Shown: in pieces, positions 1 through 5,914 of the stretch
Layout of the letters: each line of letters starts with the position of its first letter
How positions within the stretch are numbered: the stretch's first letter is position 1
Source: Oscillospiraceae bacterium
GTDB lineage: Bacteria > Bacillota > Clostridia > Oscillospirales > Ruminococcaceae
Assembly (NCBI GenBank): GCA_017472375.1
Contig: JAFUQL010000246.1
Span: 1-11,442, forward strand
Direction: 5' to 3'
Length of the DNA: 11,442 nucleotides
Notes under the pieces: generated by a model
The model's database searches: none
Seen by the model: the letters and a program-made list of their open reading frames with translations, nothing else
What the model was told of the DNA's origin: nothing
Position numbers and translations under genes: made by a program

Positions 1-89
1 AGTACATCGAGGAACAGGGCCTCATCACCGACCTGCGCATCATCCTGCGCACGGTGGTGGTGGTGCTGAAGGGCGACGGTGCCTACTGA
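1..89 (+). CDS. C-terminal end of an undecaprenyl-phosphate sugar phosphotransferase (partial)
   Basis: Only the last 28 codons are present (reading frame from base 3, TGA at 87-89); the 5' part lies outside the window. The visible tail reads YIEEQGLITDLRIILRTV followed by a run of valines and ends in KGDGAY. This layout (a W/Y-IEN-like segment, then DL-I--KTV--VL-G-GAY at the very end) is the usual C-terminus of bacterial sugar transferases of PF02397 (WcaJ/ExoY/CpsE type). These are membrane-associated phosphoglycosyl transferases that move a sugar-1-phosphate from a nucleotide sugar to undecaprenyl phosphate, the first step of a lipid-linked polysaccharide unit. The call rests on a short tail, but the tail is distinctive and the downstream glycosyltransferase operon fits it. 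The sugar specificity cannot be read from this fragment. A strong terminator follows 18 bases after the stop. Confidence 0.8.
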   Translation, partial: YIEEQGLITDLRIILRTVVVVLKGDGAY

Positions 90-106
90 GTTAAATCAAA
101 ATGGAT

Positions 107-152
107 CTCCCCGTGGAGGGCCGGAACGCCGGTCTTCTGCGGGGAGTTTTTT
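107..152 (+). terminator. Rho-independent terminator after the sugar transferase
   Basis: Bases 107-124 pair with 129-146 along their whole length: 18 consecutive base pairs, including a 7-bp GC-rich base (CTCCCCG with CGGGGAG), four G-U wobbles in the middle and a CCGG/CCGG top, closed by a 4-base loop (AACG, 125-128). Six T residues follow directly at 147-152. This is a textbook intrinsic terminator. It starts 18 bases after the stop codon of the sugar transferase, so it should separate that upstream unit from the operon starting at 485. Confidence 0.92.
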
Positions 153-383
153 GCTGGGATGCTTCTCAGCGGGACGAGGCAGTGGGACCGCCCCGCCGCC
201 CCGCAGGAAGGACTTCGCTTTTTTTCCACATCTTTTGCAGCATACCGCATACCTGCCCGGGTCTTTCGATCCGCACAGATACAGCGCTGTTTTACAATAA
301 ACACACATAAAAACGATTCTTTTTTTGCTCGCATTCCAATGATCACCCCGAAAGACCGCGAAATGAGGCAGGCTGTGTCTGCA
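153..383. other. Gene-free intergenic stretch upstream of the operon promoter
   Basis: No convincing gene is seen on either strand: the short open frames here have no ribosome binding site, no recognisable protein features, and overlap each other in several frames. The stretch moves from GC-rich (about 153-215) to AT-richer (about 42% GC by hand count at 301-360), as expected upstream of a promoter. It contains a perfect 10-base palindrome, ACAGCGCTGT, at 281-290, which could be an operator half-site or a chance event, and T-rich runs near 222-229 and 320-326. I recognise no riboswitch, tRNA or insertion-sequence end. Confidence 0.6.
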
Positions 384-412
384 TTGCGCAAAAGTCCTGT
401 TTCGTGTATACT
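384..412 (+). promoter_or_regulatory. Sigma-A-type promoter of the polysaccharide operon
   Basis: A -35-like box TTGCGC at 384-389 is followed by exactly 17 bases and a -10 box TATACT at 407-412. A second TATACT overlaps it at 412-417 because the pentamer TATAC is repeated in tandem, giving an alternative -10 with 22-base spacing that fits less well. Transcription would start near 419, leaving a leader of about 65 bases before the ATG at 485. Its position, after a terminator and before a long run of closely spaced genes, supports the call. No experimental start site is known to me. Confidence 0.7.
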
Positions 413-418
413 ATACTA

Positions 419-484
419 TGTATATGTGCGTATATGTGCCCGCACTATGCTTGGTACGGAGAAAACAGAAAAGGAAGCGATGCC
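419..484 (+). promoter_or_regulatory. Operon leader with a direct repeat and a small hairpin
   Basis: The predicted leader begins with two near-identical 10-base units (TATATGTGCG at 421-430, TATATGTGCC at 431-440). GTGCG at 426-430 can pair with CGCAC at 441-445 around a 10-base loop, a small stem right at the start of the transcript. The 3' end carries the ribosome binding site AGGAAG (472-477), 7 bases before ATG 485. Antiterminator-controlled polysaccharide operons (RfaH/ops, LoaP leaders) also use short leader elements, but I cannot match this one to a known element. The regulatory role is speculative. Confidence 0.35.
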
Positions 485-1723
485 ATGAAAATCCTGCTGG
501 TGAACAAGTTTCATTATCGCAAAGGCGGGTCCGAAACCTATTATTTTGCATTGGCGGATGCACTGCGCCGCGCCGGGCATGAAGTGATTTTTTTTGCTAT
601 GGAGAGCGAAAAGAATCTGCCCTGTGAGCAAGCGGACTACTTTGTCTCTGGCGTGGATTACAACGGCCCTCAGAGCGTGGCAGATAAGATAAAAAATGGC
701 GTTAAGCTGTTGTATTCTACTGAGGCTAAGAAGAAGTTTGCGGCACTTCTGGCCAGTGAAAAGCCAGATGTGGTACATTTGAACCTGGTGCACCGTCAGA
801 TCACCCTCTCGGTGGTAGATGCCTGTAAGGAGGCTGGTGTACCGGTGGTATTTACACAGCACGACCTCATCTGTGTGTGTCCCAACTACCTCTGCCTGTC
901 GGAAGAGGGCGTTTGTGAGGACTGCTTGAGCGGCAGTTTTGTGCCTTGCGTGAAGAAGCGCTGTGTGAAGGGGAGCCGGGCTAAAAGTTTGCTTGGTGCT
1001 GCCGAGGCGGTGCTGTACCGCAAGCGGGGCACCTACCATAAGATCGACTGCTACATTACACCCTCGAAATTCCACAGCGAAATGCTAAAAAAGGGCAATT
1101 TTACCAGCTCGGAGATTCGTCACATTCCGAACTTCCTGCCATATGGGACTCAATTTGAAAAGAAGGCTCCAGTGGAAGGTGCTGGGCTGCTATTCCTGGG
1201 GCGCCTGTCGAAGGAAAAGGGGCTGGAGACTCTCCTTCGGGCGATGGCTTTGGCCGCCGATGCGACCCTGAAGATTGCTGGCGACGGCCCGCAGAGGACC
1301 GAGCTGGAAAAACTGGCCGAGGCGCTGGGCCTTTCCGAACGGGTCGAATTTCTGGGTTTCCTCACGGGGAACGCTTTGACCGAACAGCTTGAACGCTGTA
1401 AGGCGGTGGTGCTTCCCAGCGAATGCTACGAAAACGCGCCCTATTCTGTTATGGAGGCCATGGCTTCCGGCAAACCGGTGCTGGGCAGCCGCATCGGCGG
1501 TGTCCCGGAGCTGGTGCAGGATGGAAAGACCGGTTTCTTGTTCCGGCCTGGGGATGCAGAGGATCAGGCGCGGGCGATCCGGGCGCTCTGTGCGCTGGAC
1601 GAGGCTGCCTACGGGGAGATGTGCAGCAACGCGGTGCGCTTTGCTGCGGCGGAGCTCACCGAAGAAAGTCATCTGGCAAAGCTGATCCCCGTTTACGAGA
1701 AGCTGATCAAAAAGAACGCTTGA
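485..1723 (+). CDS. GT4-family glycosyltransferase with cysteine-rich insert
   Basis: This 412-residue GT-B fold retaining glycosyltransferase probably adds one sugar to the lipid-linked repeat unit at the cytoplasmic face of the membrane. The N-terminal domain opens with a Rossmann strand (MKILLVNKF) and the glycine loop KGGSE (13-17). A QHD segment is followed by a cysteine cluster (C130, C132, C137, C144, C147, C155, C160), an arrangement I know from one GT4 subgroup (CPN...CEDC...C....CVKGS) that could bind metal. The C-terminal domain has LFLGRLSKEKG (236-246) and the EX7E motif (E316, E324) that contacts the nucleotide-sugar donor. The ATG at 485 is chosen because AGGAAG lies 7 bases upstream and the conserved strand starts there; an in-frame start near 404 would put the promoter inside the gene. 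The 5' half is AT-richer (about 48% GC at 541-780) than the 3' end (about 72% at 1561-1620). Donor and acceptor are unknown. Confidence 0.93.
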   Translation: MKILLVNKFHYRKGGSETYYFALADALRRAGHEVIFFAMESEKNLPCEQADYFVSGVDYNGPQSVADKIKNGVKLLYSTEAKKKFAALLASEKPDVVHLNLVHRQITLSVVDACKEAGVPVVFTQHDLICVCPNYLCLSEEGVCEDCLSGSFVPCVKKRCVKGSRAKSLLGAAEAVLYRKRGTYHKIDCYITPSKFHSEMLKKGNFTSSEIRHIPNFLPYGTQFEKKAPVEGAGLLFLGRLSKEKGLETLLRAMALAADATLKIAGDGPQRTELEKLAEALGLSERVEFLGFLTGNALTEQLERCKAVVLPSECYENAPYSVMEAMASGKPVLGSRIGGVPELVQDGKTGFLFRPGDAEDQARAIRALCALDEAAYGEMCSNAVRFAAAELTEESHLAKLIPVYEKLIKKNA

Positions 1724-1800
1724 ATCTGATTGCTGCCGAAGAGGTGGCCCGGCATCGAAACGACAACGAATTTGAAATGAATGGGCTTTTGCCCCATGAA

Positions 1801-1804
1801 AGGA
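1801..1804 (+). promoter_or_regulatory. Ribosome binding site that fixes the radical SAM start
   Basis: AGGA (within GAAAGGA) lies 8 bases before ATG 1813. The upstream in-frame ATG at 1777 has no such sequence in front of it. Just upstream, ATGGG (1781-1785) and CCCAT (1793-1797) can form a small stem, which leaves the binding site free. Confidence 0.65.
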
Positions 1805-1812
1805 TAACGACC

Positions 1813-2829
1813 ATGGCGAAACGAACTCTGTACGGAACCGTCATCGTGACCTACCGCTGCAACGCCAAGTGCAATATGTGCGACTGCTGGCGCGACCCCT
1901 CCCGCCCGGAGGATGAGATCCAGCTGGACACCATCCGCAAGCTGCCCGAGATGGCCTTCACCAACATCACCGGCGGTGAGCCCTTCATCCGCAAGGATCT
2001 GCCCGAGATCGTGGCCGAGCTGTACAAGCGCACAGACCGCATCGTCATCTCCACCAACGGCTATTTCACCGACCGCATCATCGCCCTGTGCAAGCAGTTC
2101 CCCAAGATCGGCATCCGCATCAGCATCGAGGGAATGCAGCAGACCAACGATGCCATCCGCCGCATTCCCGATGGCTGGAACCGCGGCTACCAGACCCTCA
2201 AGACTCTGGTGGAGATGGGTCACCCGGATGTGGGCTTCGGCATGACCGTGCAGGACATGAACTGCGAGGATCTGGTGCCCCTGTATCGTCTGAGCGACGA
2301 GATGGGCATGGAGTTTGCCACCGCCACCCTGCACAACAGCTTCTACTTCCGCAAGACCGACAACAAGATCGACGACAAGTACCATGTGGCGCAGAATTTT
2401 GAGGCGCTCATCAACGAGCTGCTGGCCAGCAAGAGCCCCAAAAAGTGGTTCCGCGCCTACTTCAACCACGGTCTGATCAACTACATCTACGGCAACGAGC
2501 GTCTGCTGCCCTGTGATATGTCCAAGGACGCTTTCTTCATCGACCCCTTCTGTGACGTCATCCCCTGCAACGGCATGGCGCAGAAGGCCGTGATGGGCAA
2601 CCTGAAGGACGCCCCCGACTGGCAGACCCTGTGGGAGAGCGAGCAGGCCAAGGCTGTGCGCGCCCAGACCCGCAAGTGCGACCGAAACTGCTGGATGATC
2701 GGCAGCGTGTCCCCGGCCATGCACAAGTACATCTGGGTGCCCGGCTGGGGGGTGGTCAAGCACAAGTTCCTGAAGGGCGGCAAGTACCGCCTGAGCGAGA
2801 ACAAGTTCATCCCCGAGGCGCAGCAGTAA
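1813..2829 (+). CDS. Radical SAM protein with C-terminal cysteine (SPASM/twitch-like) domain
   Basis: This 338-residue protein has the CX3CX2C motif (C16, C20, C23) that binds the [4Fe-4S] cluster used to cleave S-adenosylmethionine, preceded by the strand TVIVTYRC, then GGEP (54-57), the SAM-binding motif, and a STNG segment (80-83). The C-terminal part carries five further cysteines (C234, C247, C252, C289, C293) around FIDPFCDVIPCNG and CDRNCW, the pattern of a SPASM or twitch auxiliary cluster domain. Such domains occur in RiPP-maturing enzymes but also in enzymes acting on sugars and other small substrates. No precursor peptide is seen nearby, and all neighbours are glycosyltransferases, so action on a sugar, lipid-linked sugar or nucleotide sugar is the best inference. 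The reaction is unknown. An extra cysteine, C25, sits just after the motif. The start at 1813 is supported by AGGA at 1801-1804. The codon usage is the GC-rich house style, and the gap to the next gene is 28 bases. Confidence 0.9.
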   Translation: MAKRTLYGTVIVTYRCNAKCNMCDCWRDPSRPEDEIQLDTIRKLPEMAFTNITGGEPFIRKDLPEIVAELYKRTDRIVISTNGYFTDRIIALCKQFPKIGIRISIEGMQQTNDAIRRIPDGWNRGYQTLKTLVEMGHPDVGFGMTVQDMNCEDLVPLYRLSDEMGMEFATATLHNSFYFRKTDNKIDDKYHVAQNFEALINELLASKSPKKWFRAYFNHGLINYIYGNERLLPCDMSKDAFFIDPFCDVIPCNGMAQKAVMGNLKDAPDWQTLWESEQAKAVRAQTRKCDRNCWMIGSVSPAMHKYIWVPGWGVVKHKFLKGGKYRLSENKFIPEAQQ

Positions 2830-2844
2830 GCGCCCGGAACGACG

Positions 2845-2849
2845 AGAGG
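2845..2849 (+). promoter_or_regulatory. Ribosome binding site deciding ATG 2858
   Basis: AGAGG lies 8 bases before ATG 2858. A possible in-frame GTG at 2849 overlaps the AGAGG itself, so it is not a plausible start. Confidence 0.65.
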
Positions 2850-2857
2850 TGACTGCC

Positions 2858-3946
2858 ATGAAGATCGCCATGATCGGCCACAAGCGGGTGCCCGGCCGCG
2901 AGGGCGGCGTGGAGGTGGTGGTGGAGGAGCTGAGCGCGCAGCTCACTGCCGCCGGCCACGACGTGACCCTGTACAACCGCGCCGCGGCGGACAAGCCCAA
3001 GTACACCGAGTACGGCGGCGCGCGCATCGTCACAGTGCCCACCATCAACAAAAAAAGTCTGGATGCGGTGGTCTATTCGCTGCTGGCCACCCTGCACGCC
3101 CTGTTTGGCGGGTACGATGTCATCCATTACCACGCCCTCGGCCCCAGCGTGATGCTGCTTCTGCCCCACCTGTTCGGCATCCGCACGGTGGCTACCGTCC
3201 ATGGGCTGGACTGGCAGCGGGCCAAGTGGGGCGGCTTCGGGACGAAATATCTGAAGCTGGGCGAGAAGATCATCGCCAGGTACGCCGATGAGGTCATCGT
3301 GCTCAGCGAGAATGTTCAGAATTACTTCCGCGAGACCTACGGGCGGGACACGGTGCTCATCCCCAACGGTGTGGCCGAGCCCACCCGGCGGGCGGCGAAT
3401 CTCATCCGCAGCGAGTACGGGCTGGAGGCGGGGGAATATGTGCTGTTCCTGGCCCGCATCGTGCCGGAGAAGGGTCTGCACTACCTGCTGGAGGCCTTCC
3501 GGATGCTGGACACCGACAAGAAGCTGGTGATCGCCGGCGGCGACAGCCATTCCGGCAGCTACTACCCGGAGATGTGTGAATTGGCACGGCAGGACGGCCG
3601 CGCCGTTCTGACTGGCTTTGTGCAGGGGGAGAAGAAGGACGAACTGTTCTCCAACGCTGCACTGTATGTGCTGCCCAGCGACATCGAGGGAATGCCCATC
3701 AGCCTGCTGGAGGCCATGAGCTACGGCACACCCTGTCTGGTCAGCGACATCCCCGAGAACACGCAGGTGCTGGGCGGCTACGGCTCCACCTTTGCCAAAG
3801 GGGATGTGTCCGCGCTGGCCGAGGCCCTCAAGCGGGCACTGGGGCGGGGCAGCCGCAACGGCGAACTGCAGGCCGAATACATCCGCGCCCACTACTCGTG
3901 GCGCAGAAATGCCGAGGACACTCTGGCCCTGTACGAGGGCCGGTGA
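2858..3946 (+). CDS. GT4-family glycosyltransferase (possible rhamnosyltransferase type)
   Basis: This 362-residue retaining GT-B glycosyltransferase starts MKIAMIGHKRVPGREGGVE. The GHKR-P-REGG-E opening and TVHGLDWQRAKWG (112-124) are features of a GT4 group often annotated as rhamnosyltransferases in Firmicute polysaccharide loci, and the opening recalls the DUF1972 domain. Rhamnose as donor is therefore a weak inference. The C-terminal domain has LFLARIVPEKGLHYLLEAF (196-214), an AGG turn (226-228), and the EX7E pair E277 and E285 in DIEGMPISLLEAM, placing the donor site. Length and domain order are normal for the family and no residue appears missing. It is cytoplasmic or peripheral to the membrane and probably acts on the lipid-linked growing unit. 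It is 28 bases after the radical SAM gene and 15 bases before the GT32-like gene, so it is almost certainly co-transcribed with both. Confidence 0.93.
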   Translation: MKIAMIGHKRVPGREGGVEVVVEELSAQLTAAGHDVTLYNRAAADKPKYTEYGGARIVTVPTINKKSLDAVVYSLLATLHALFGGYDVIHYHALGPSVMLLLPHLFGIRTVATVHGLDWQRAKWGGFGTKYLKLGEKIIARYADEVIVLSENVQNYFRETYGRDTVLIPNGVAEPTRRAANLIRSEYGLEAGEYVLFLARIVPEKGLHYLLEAFRMLDTDKKLVIAGGDSHSGSYYPEMCELARQDGRAVLTGFVQGEKKDELFSNAALYVLPSDIEGMPISLLEAMSYGTPCLVSDIPENTQVLGGYGSTFAKGDVSALAEALKRALGRGSRNGELQAEYIRAHYSWRRNAEDTLALYEGR

Positions 3947-3950
3947 CCGG

Positions 3951-3957
3951 AGGAGGA
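3951..3957 (+). promoter_or_regulatory. Consensus ribosome binding site of the GT32-like gene
   Basis: AGGAGGA sits in the 15-base gap before ATG 3962, at 4 bases spacing. It is the closest match to the full Shine-Dalgarno consensus in the operon, suggesting this gene is well translated despite its altered catalytic motif. Confidence 0.7.
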
Positions 3958-3961
3958 AGCC

Positions 3962-4702
3962 ATGGAATACACCGCAAAAGGCCTGCCGAAGGTCATCAAC
4001 TACTGCTGGTTCGGGCGGGGGGAAAAGTCCCCGCTCATCAAGCAGTGCATGGAGACCTGGCGGGAGAAAATGCCCGGCTGGGAGATCAGGGAGTGGAACG
4101 AGGACAACTTCGATGTGAACGCCATTCCCTATACCGCCGAGGCATATGCCGCAAAAAAATACGCATTTGTGTCGGACTATGCCCGCTTCTGGGTGCTGTA
4201 CCACCACGGCGGCGTGTGTCTTTGCACCGACGTGGAGCTGCTTCGGCCGGTGGACGACCTGCTGGAGGAGACTCCCTACCTGATGGGCTTCGAGCTGCGG
4301 GACACGGTGAACCCGGGTTCCATCATTTCGTCCCTGCCCGGGGATGAGCTGTTGGCTGAGCTGCTGGACGACTACGCCAAACTGCGCTTTGTGGTGGACG
4401 GCAAGCTGAACACCAAGACCATCGTGGCCTACACCACCGAGATGCTGCAGCGCCACGGCTTCACCGGCGGCAACAGGATGCAGCAGGTGGGCAATTTCGT
4501 TCTGTACCCCAGCGAGTACTTCTGCCCCTTTGAGCATGAGACCCAGATGGTGGTCAAGACCGAGAACACCCGCTCCATCCACCATTTCTCCGCCACCTGG
4601 TCGCCGAAATGGCGCAAGCTGCGGTTCCGTGCCATCGGTCTGGCGGCGCGCGTCCTGGGCCGCGAGCGGTATCTGAAGCTGAAACGGCTTATCAAAAAAT
4701 AA
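3962..4702 (+). CDS. GT32-like (DXD sugar-binding) glycosyltransferase with CTD in place of DTD
   Basis: This 246-residue protein has the layout of the Gly_transf_sug/OCH1-like GT32 family of GT-A fold. LPKVINYCWFGRGEKSPL (8-25) is the usual start, and W-E-MPGWEIREWNEDNFD (33-51) follows. AAKKYAFVSDYARFWVLYHHGG (63-84) leads into the donor-binding region, and YPSEYFCP (182-189) and SIHHFSATW (205-213) close the domain. Family members normally read GG-YLDTDVE at the metal and nucleotide-sugar site. Here the sequence is GGVCLCTDVE, with C86 and C88 (codons TGT and TGC) where Tyr and the first Asp are expected; D90 is kept. The first Asp of the DXD motif is therefore missing. This could mean a changed metal site, low activity or an inactive enzyme, but the frame is intact, the ribosome binding site is strong and the rest of the fold is conserved. 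The substrate is unknown; transfer to the lipid-linked repeat unit is inferred from context. Confidence 0.88.
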   Translation: MEYTAKGLPKVINYCWFGRGEKSPLIKQCMETWREKMPGWEIREWNEDNFDVNAIPYTAEAYAAKKYAFVSDYARFWVLYHHGGVCLCTDVELLRPVDDLLEETPYLMGFELRDTVNPGSIISSLPGDELLAELLDDYAKLRFVVDGKLNTKTIVAYTTEMLQRHGFTGGNRMQQVGNFVLYPSEYFCPFEHETQMVVKTENTRSIHHFSATWSPKWRKLRFRAIGLAARVLGRERYLKLKRLIKK

Positions 4703-4724
4703 CGAGATACAGCGAGGAAACAAG

Positions 4725-5861
4725 ATGAAGATCCTCATTCTGCGCACCTTTGCCAGTGTGCTGAACCCCAACAACTACAACAGTCAGGAGATCGGTCTGG
4801 CGCGGGCGTTCATCCGCGCGGGACATCGGTGCGACATCGTGTACTACAATGCCTCCGACGCCACCCGCACCCAGACGGTGGAGACCCCCGGTAGCGACAC
4901 CCCGGTGACCATTTACTGGATGAAGGGGTATTCGGTGTACAAGAACGCCATCTTCCCCGGTCTAAAAAAGGTCATCGAGCAGTACGACGTGCTGCAGGTG
5001 GCCGAGTACGACCAGCTCACCAGCTGGTGGCTGTACTGCCATTACGGCACCAAGAAGCCGGTGTTCCTGTACCATGGCCCCTATGGCAGCGACTTCACCA
5101 AGGGCTACAACCTGAAGTGCAAGGTGTTCGATACCTTCTTCAACCGCCCTGGCAAGAACCGGGCGGTGACCGCCTTTGCCAAGAGCCGCATGGCCGCGGA
5201 GTTTCTGCACGCGAAGGGCTTTGAGAAGGTCATCCCGGTGGGCGTGGGCCTGGACACCGACACACTGAAAGCCCCCTATGAGCCCAACGCCCGCCCGGCG
5301 GCCGCGGCCCGGGAGGGCTTCGAGCTGCTGTACATCGGCGTGCTGGAGGAGCGGCGCAACATCCGCTTCCTGTTCGAGGTGCTGGCAAAGGCCGCCGAAC
5401 AGGTGCCCGGCCTGCGTCTGACGCTGGTGGGCAAGGGAGAGGAAGCCTATCGGGACGCCTGCTTTGCCTACGCCAAGGAGCTGGGTGTGTGGGATCGCAT
5501 CGAGTACATCGAGCGGGTGCCTCAGAGCGAGGTCCACGCCCTGTACAAGCGGGCGAACCTGTTCGTGCTGCCCACCCGATATGAGATTTTCGGCATGGTC
5601 ATTCTGGAGGCCATGTATTTCGGCCAGCCGGTGCTGACCAGCCTGAACGGCGGCTCCGACCTGCTGGTGGAGCACGGGCGCACCGGCTATGTGTGCGAAG
5701 GCTTCGACGCGGAGGAGTATGCGGCGCACATTGCCGCTCTTGCCGCCGACCCGGCGCTGCAGGTCAGCATGGGTGAGGCCGCCCACGAGCGCATCGAGCG
5801 GCACTTTGTGTGGGATGAGATCGCCCCCAAGATGCTGGCGGAGTACGAAAAGGTGCTGTGA
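4725..5861 (+). CDS. GT4-family glycosyltransferase
   Basis: This 378-residue GT-B glycosyltransferase has a less common N-terminus: MKILILRTFASVLNPNNYNS, then QEIGLARAFIRAGH (21-34). It lacks the GG-E loop seen in the other three GT4 enzymes here, with NYNSQE in the corresponding place. FLYHGPYGSDF (114-124) probably lines the acceptor cleft. The C-terminal domain shows LLYIGVLEERRNIRFLFEVL (201-220), VGKGEE (235-240), and EX7E as E287 and E295 in RYEIFGMVILEAM, followed by GGSDLLVEHGRTGYV (309-323), all typical of the donor site. GAGG (4714-4717) lies 7 bases before ATG 4725. The gap from the GT32-like gene is 22 bases. Composition is the GC-rich house style throughout. It probably adds one residue to the repeat unit; donor, acceptor and linkage cannot be read from the sequence. 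Confidence 0.92.
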   Translation: MKILILRTFASVLNPNNYNSQEIGLARAFIRAGHRCDIVYYNASDATRTQTVETPGSDTPVTIYWMKGYSVYKNAIFPGLKKVIEQYDVLQVAEYDQLTSWWLYCHYGTKKPVFLYHGPYGSDFTKGYNLKCKVFDTFFNRPGKNRAVTAFAKSRMAAEFLHAKGFEKVIPVGVGLDTDTLKAPYEPNARPAAAAREGFELLYIGVLEERRNIRFLFEVLAKAAEQVPGLRLTLVGKGEEAYRDACFAYAKELGVWDRIEYIERVPQSEVHALYKRANLFVLPTRYEIFGMVILEAMYFGQPVLTSLNGGSDLLVEHGRTGYVCEGFDAEEYAAHIAALAADPALQVSMGEAAHERIERHFVWDEIAPKMLAEYEKVL

Positions 5862-5914
5862 GCGCCTGGGTTTTAAACAAAAAATCGCTTGTTCGTTGAA
5901 AGAGAGGAGCCCTC

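Noticed and set aside
404..484. Upstream in-frame start at 404 for the first glycosyltransferase
   Set aside because: It would place the -10 boxes inside the coding region, lacks a ribosome site, and adds 27 residues before the conserved N-terminal strand.
79..488. Several short open frames in the intergenic region on both strands
   Set aside because: They overlap the terminator and promoter, have no ribosome sites, and look like chance frames.
1423..1812. Upstream in-frame extension of the radical SAM gene
   Set aside because: The extension overlaps the conserved 3' part of the preceding GT4 gene in another frame and encodes no known domain; ATG 1813 has its own ribosome site.
1724..1812. 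Possible RiPP precursor peptide before the radical SAM gene
   Set aside because: The 89-base gap contains no separate small open frame with a ribosome site; the only ATG in it (1777) is in frame with the radical SAM gene.
1693..3051. Antisense open frame of 452 codons on the minus strand
   Set aside because: It lies opposite the radical SAM gene, which has an intact cluster motif and a good start. The translation is low-complexity Val, Leu and Gly.
2807..4774. Antisense open frame of 655 codons on the minus strand
   Set aside because: It lies opposite two well-supported glycosyltransferase genes, has no ribosome site or recognisable motif, and its composition is that of a codon-bias shadow.
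5862..5914. Possible internal promoter in the 53-base gap before the GT2 gene
   Set aside because: There is an A-rich run but no acceptable pair of -35 and -10 boxes, and no terminator upstream that would require a new start.
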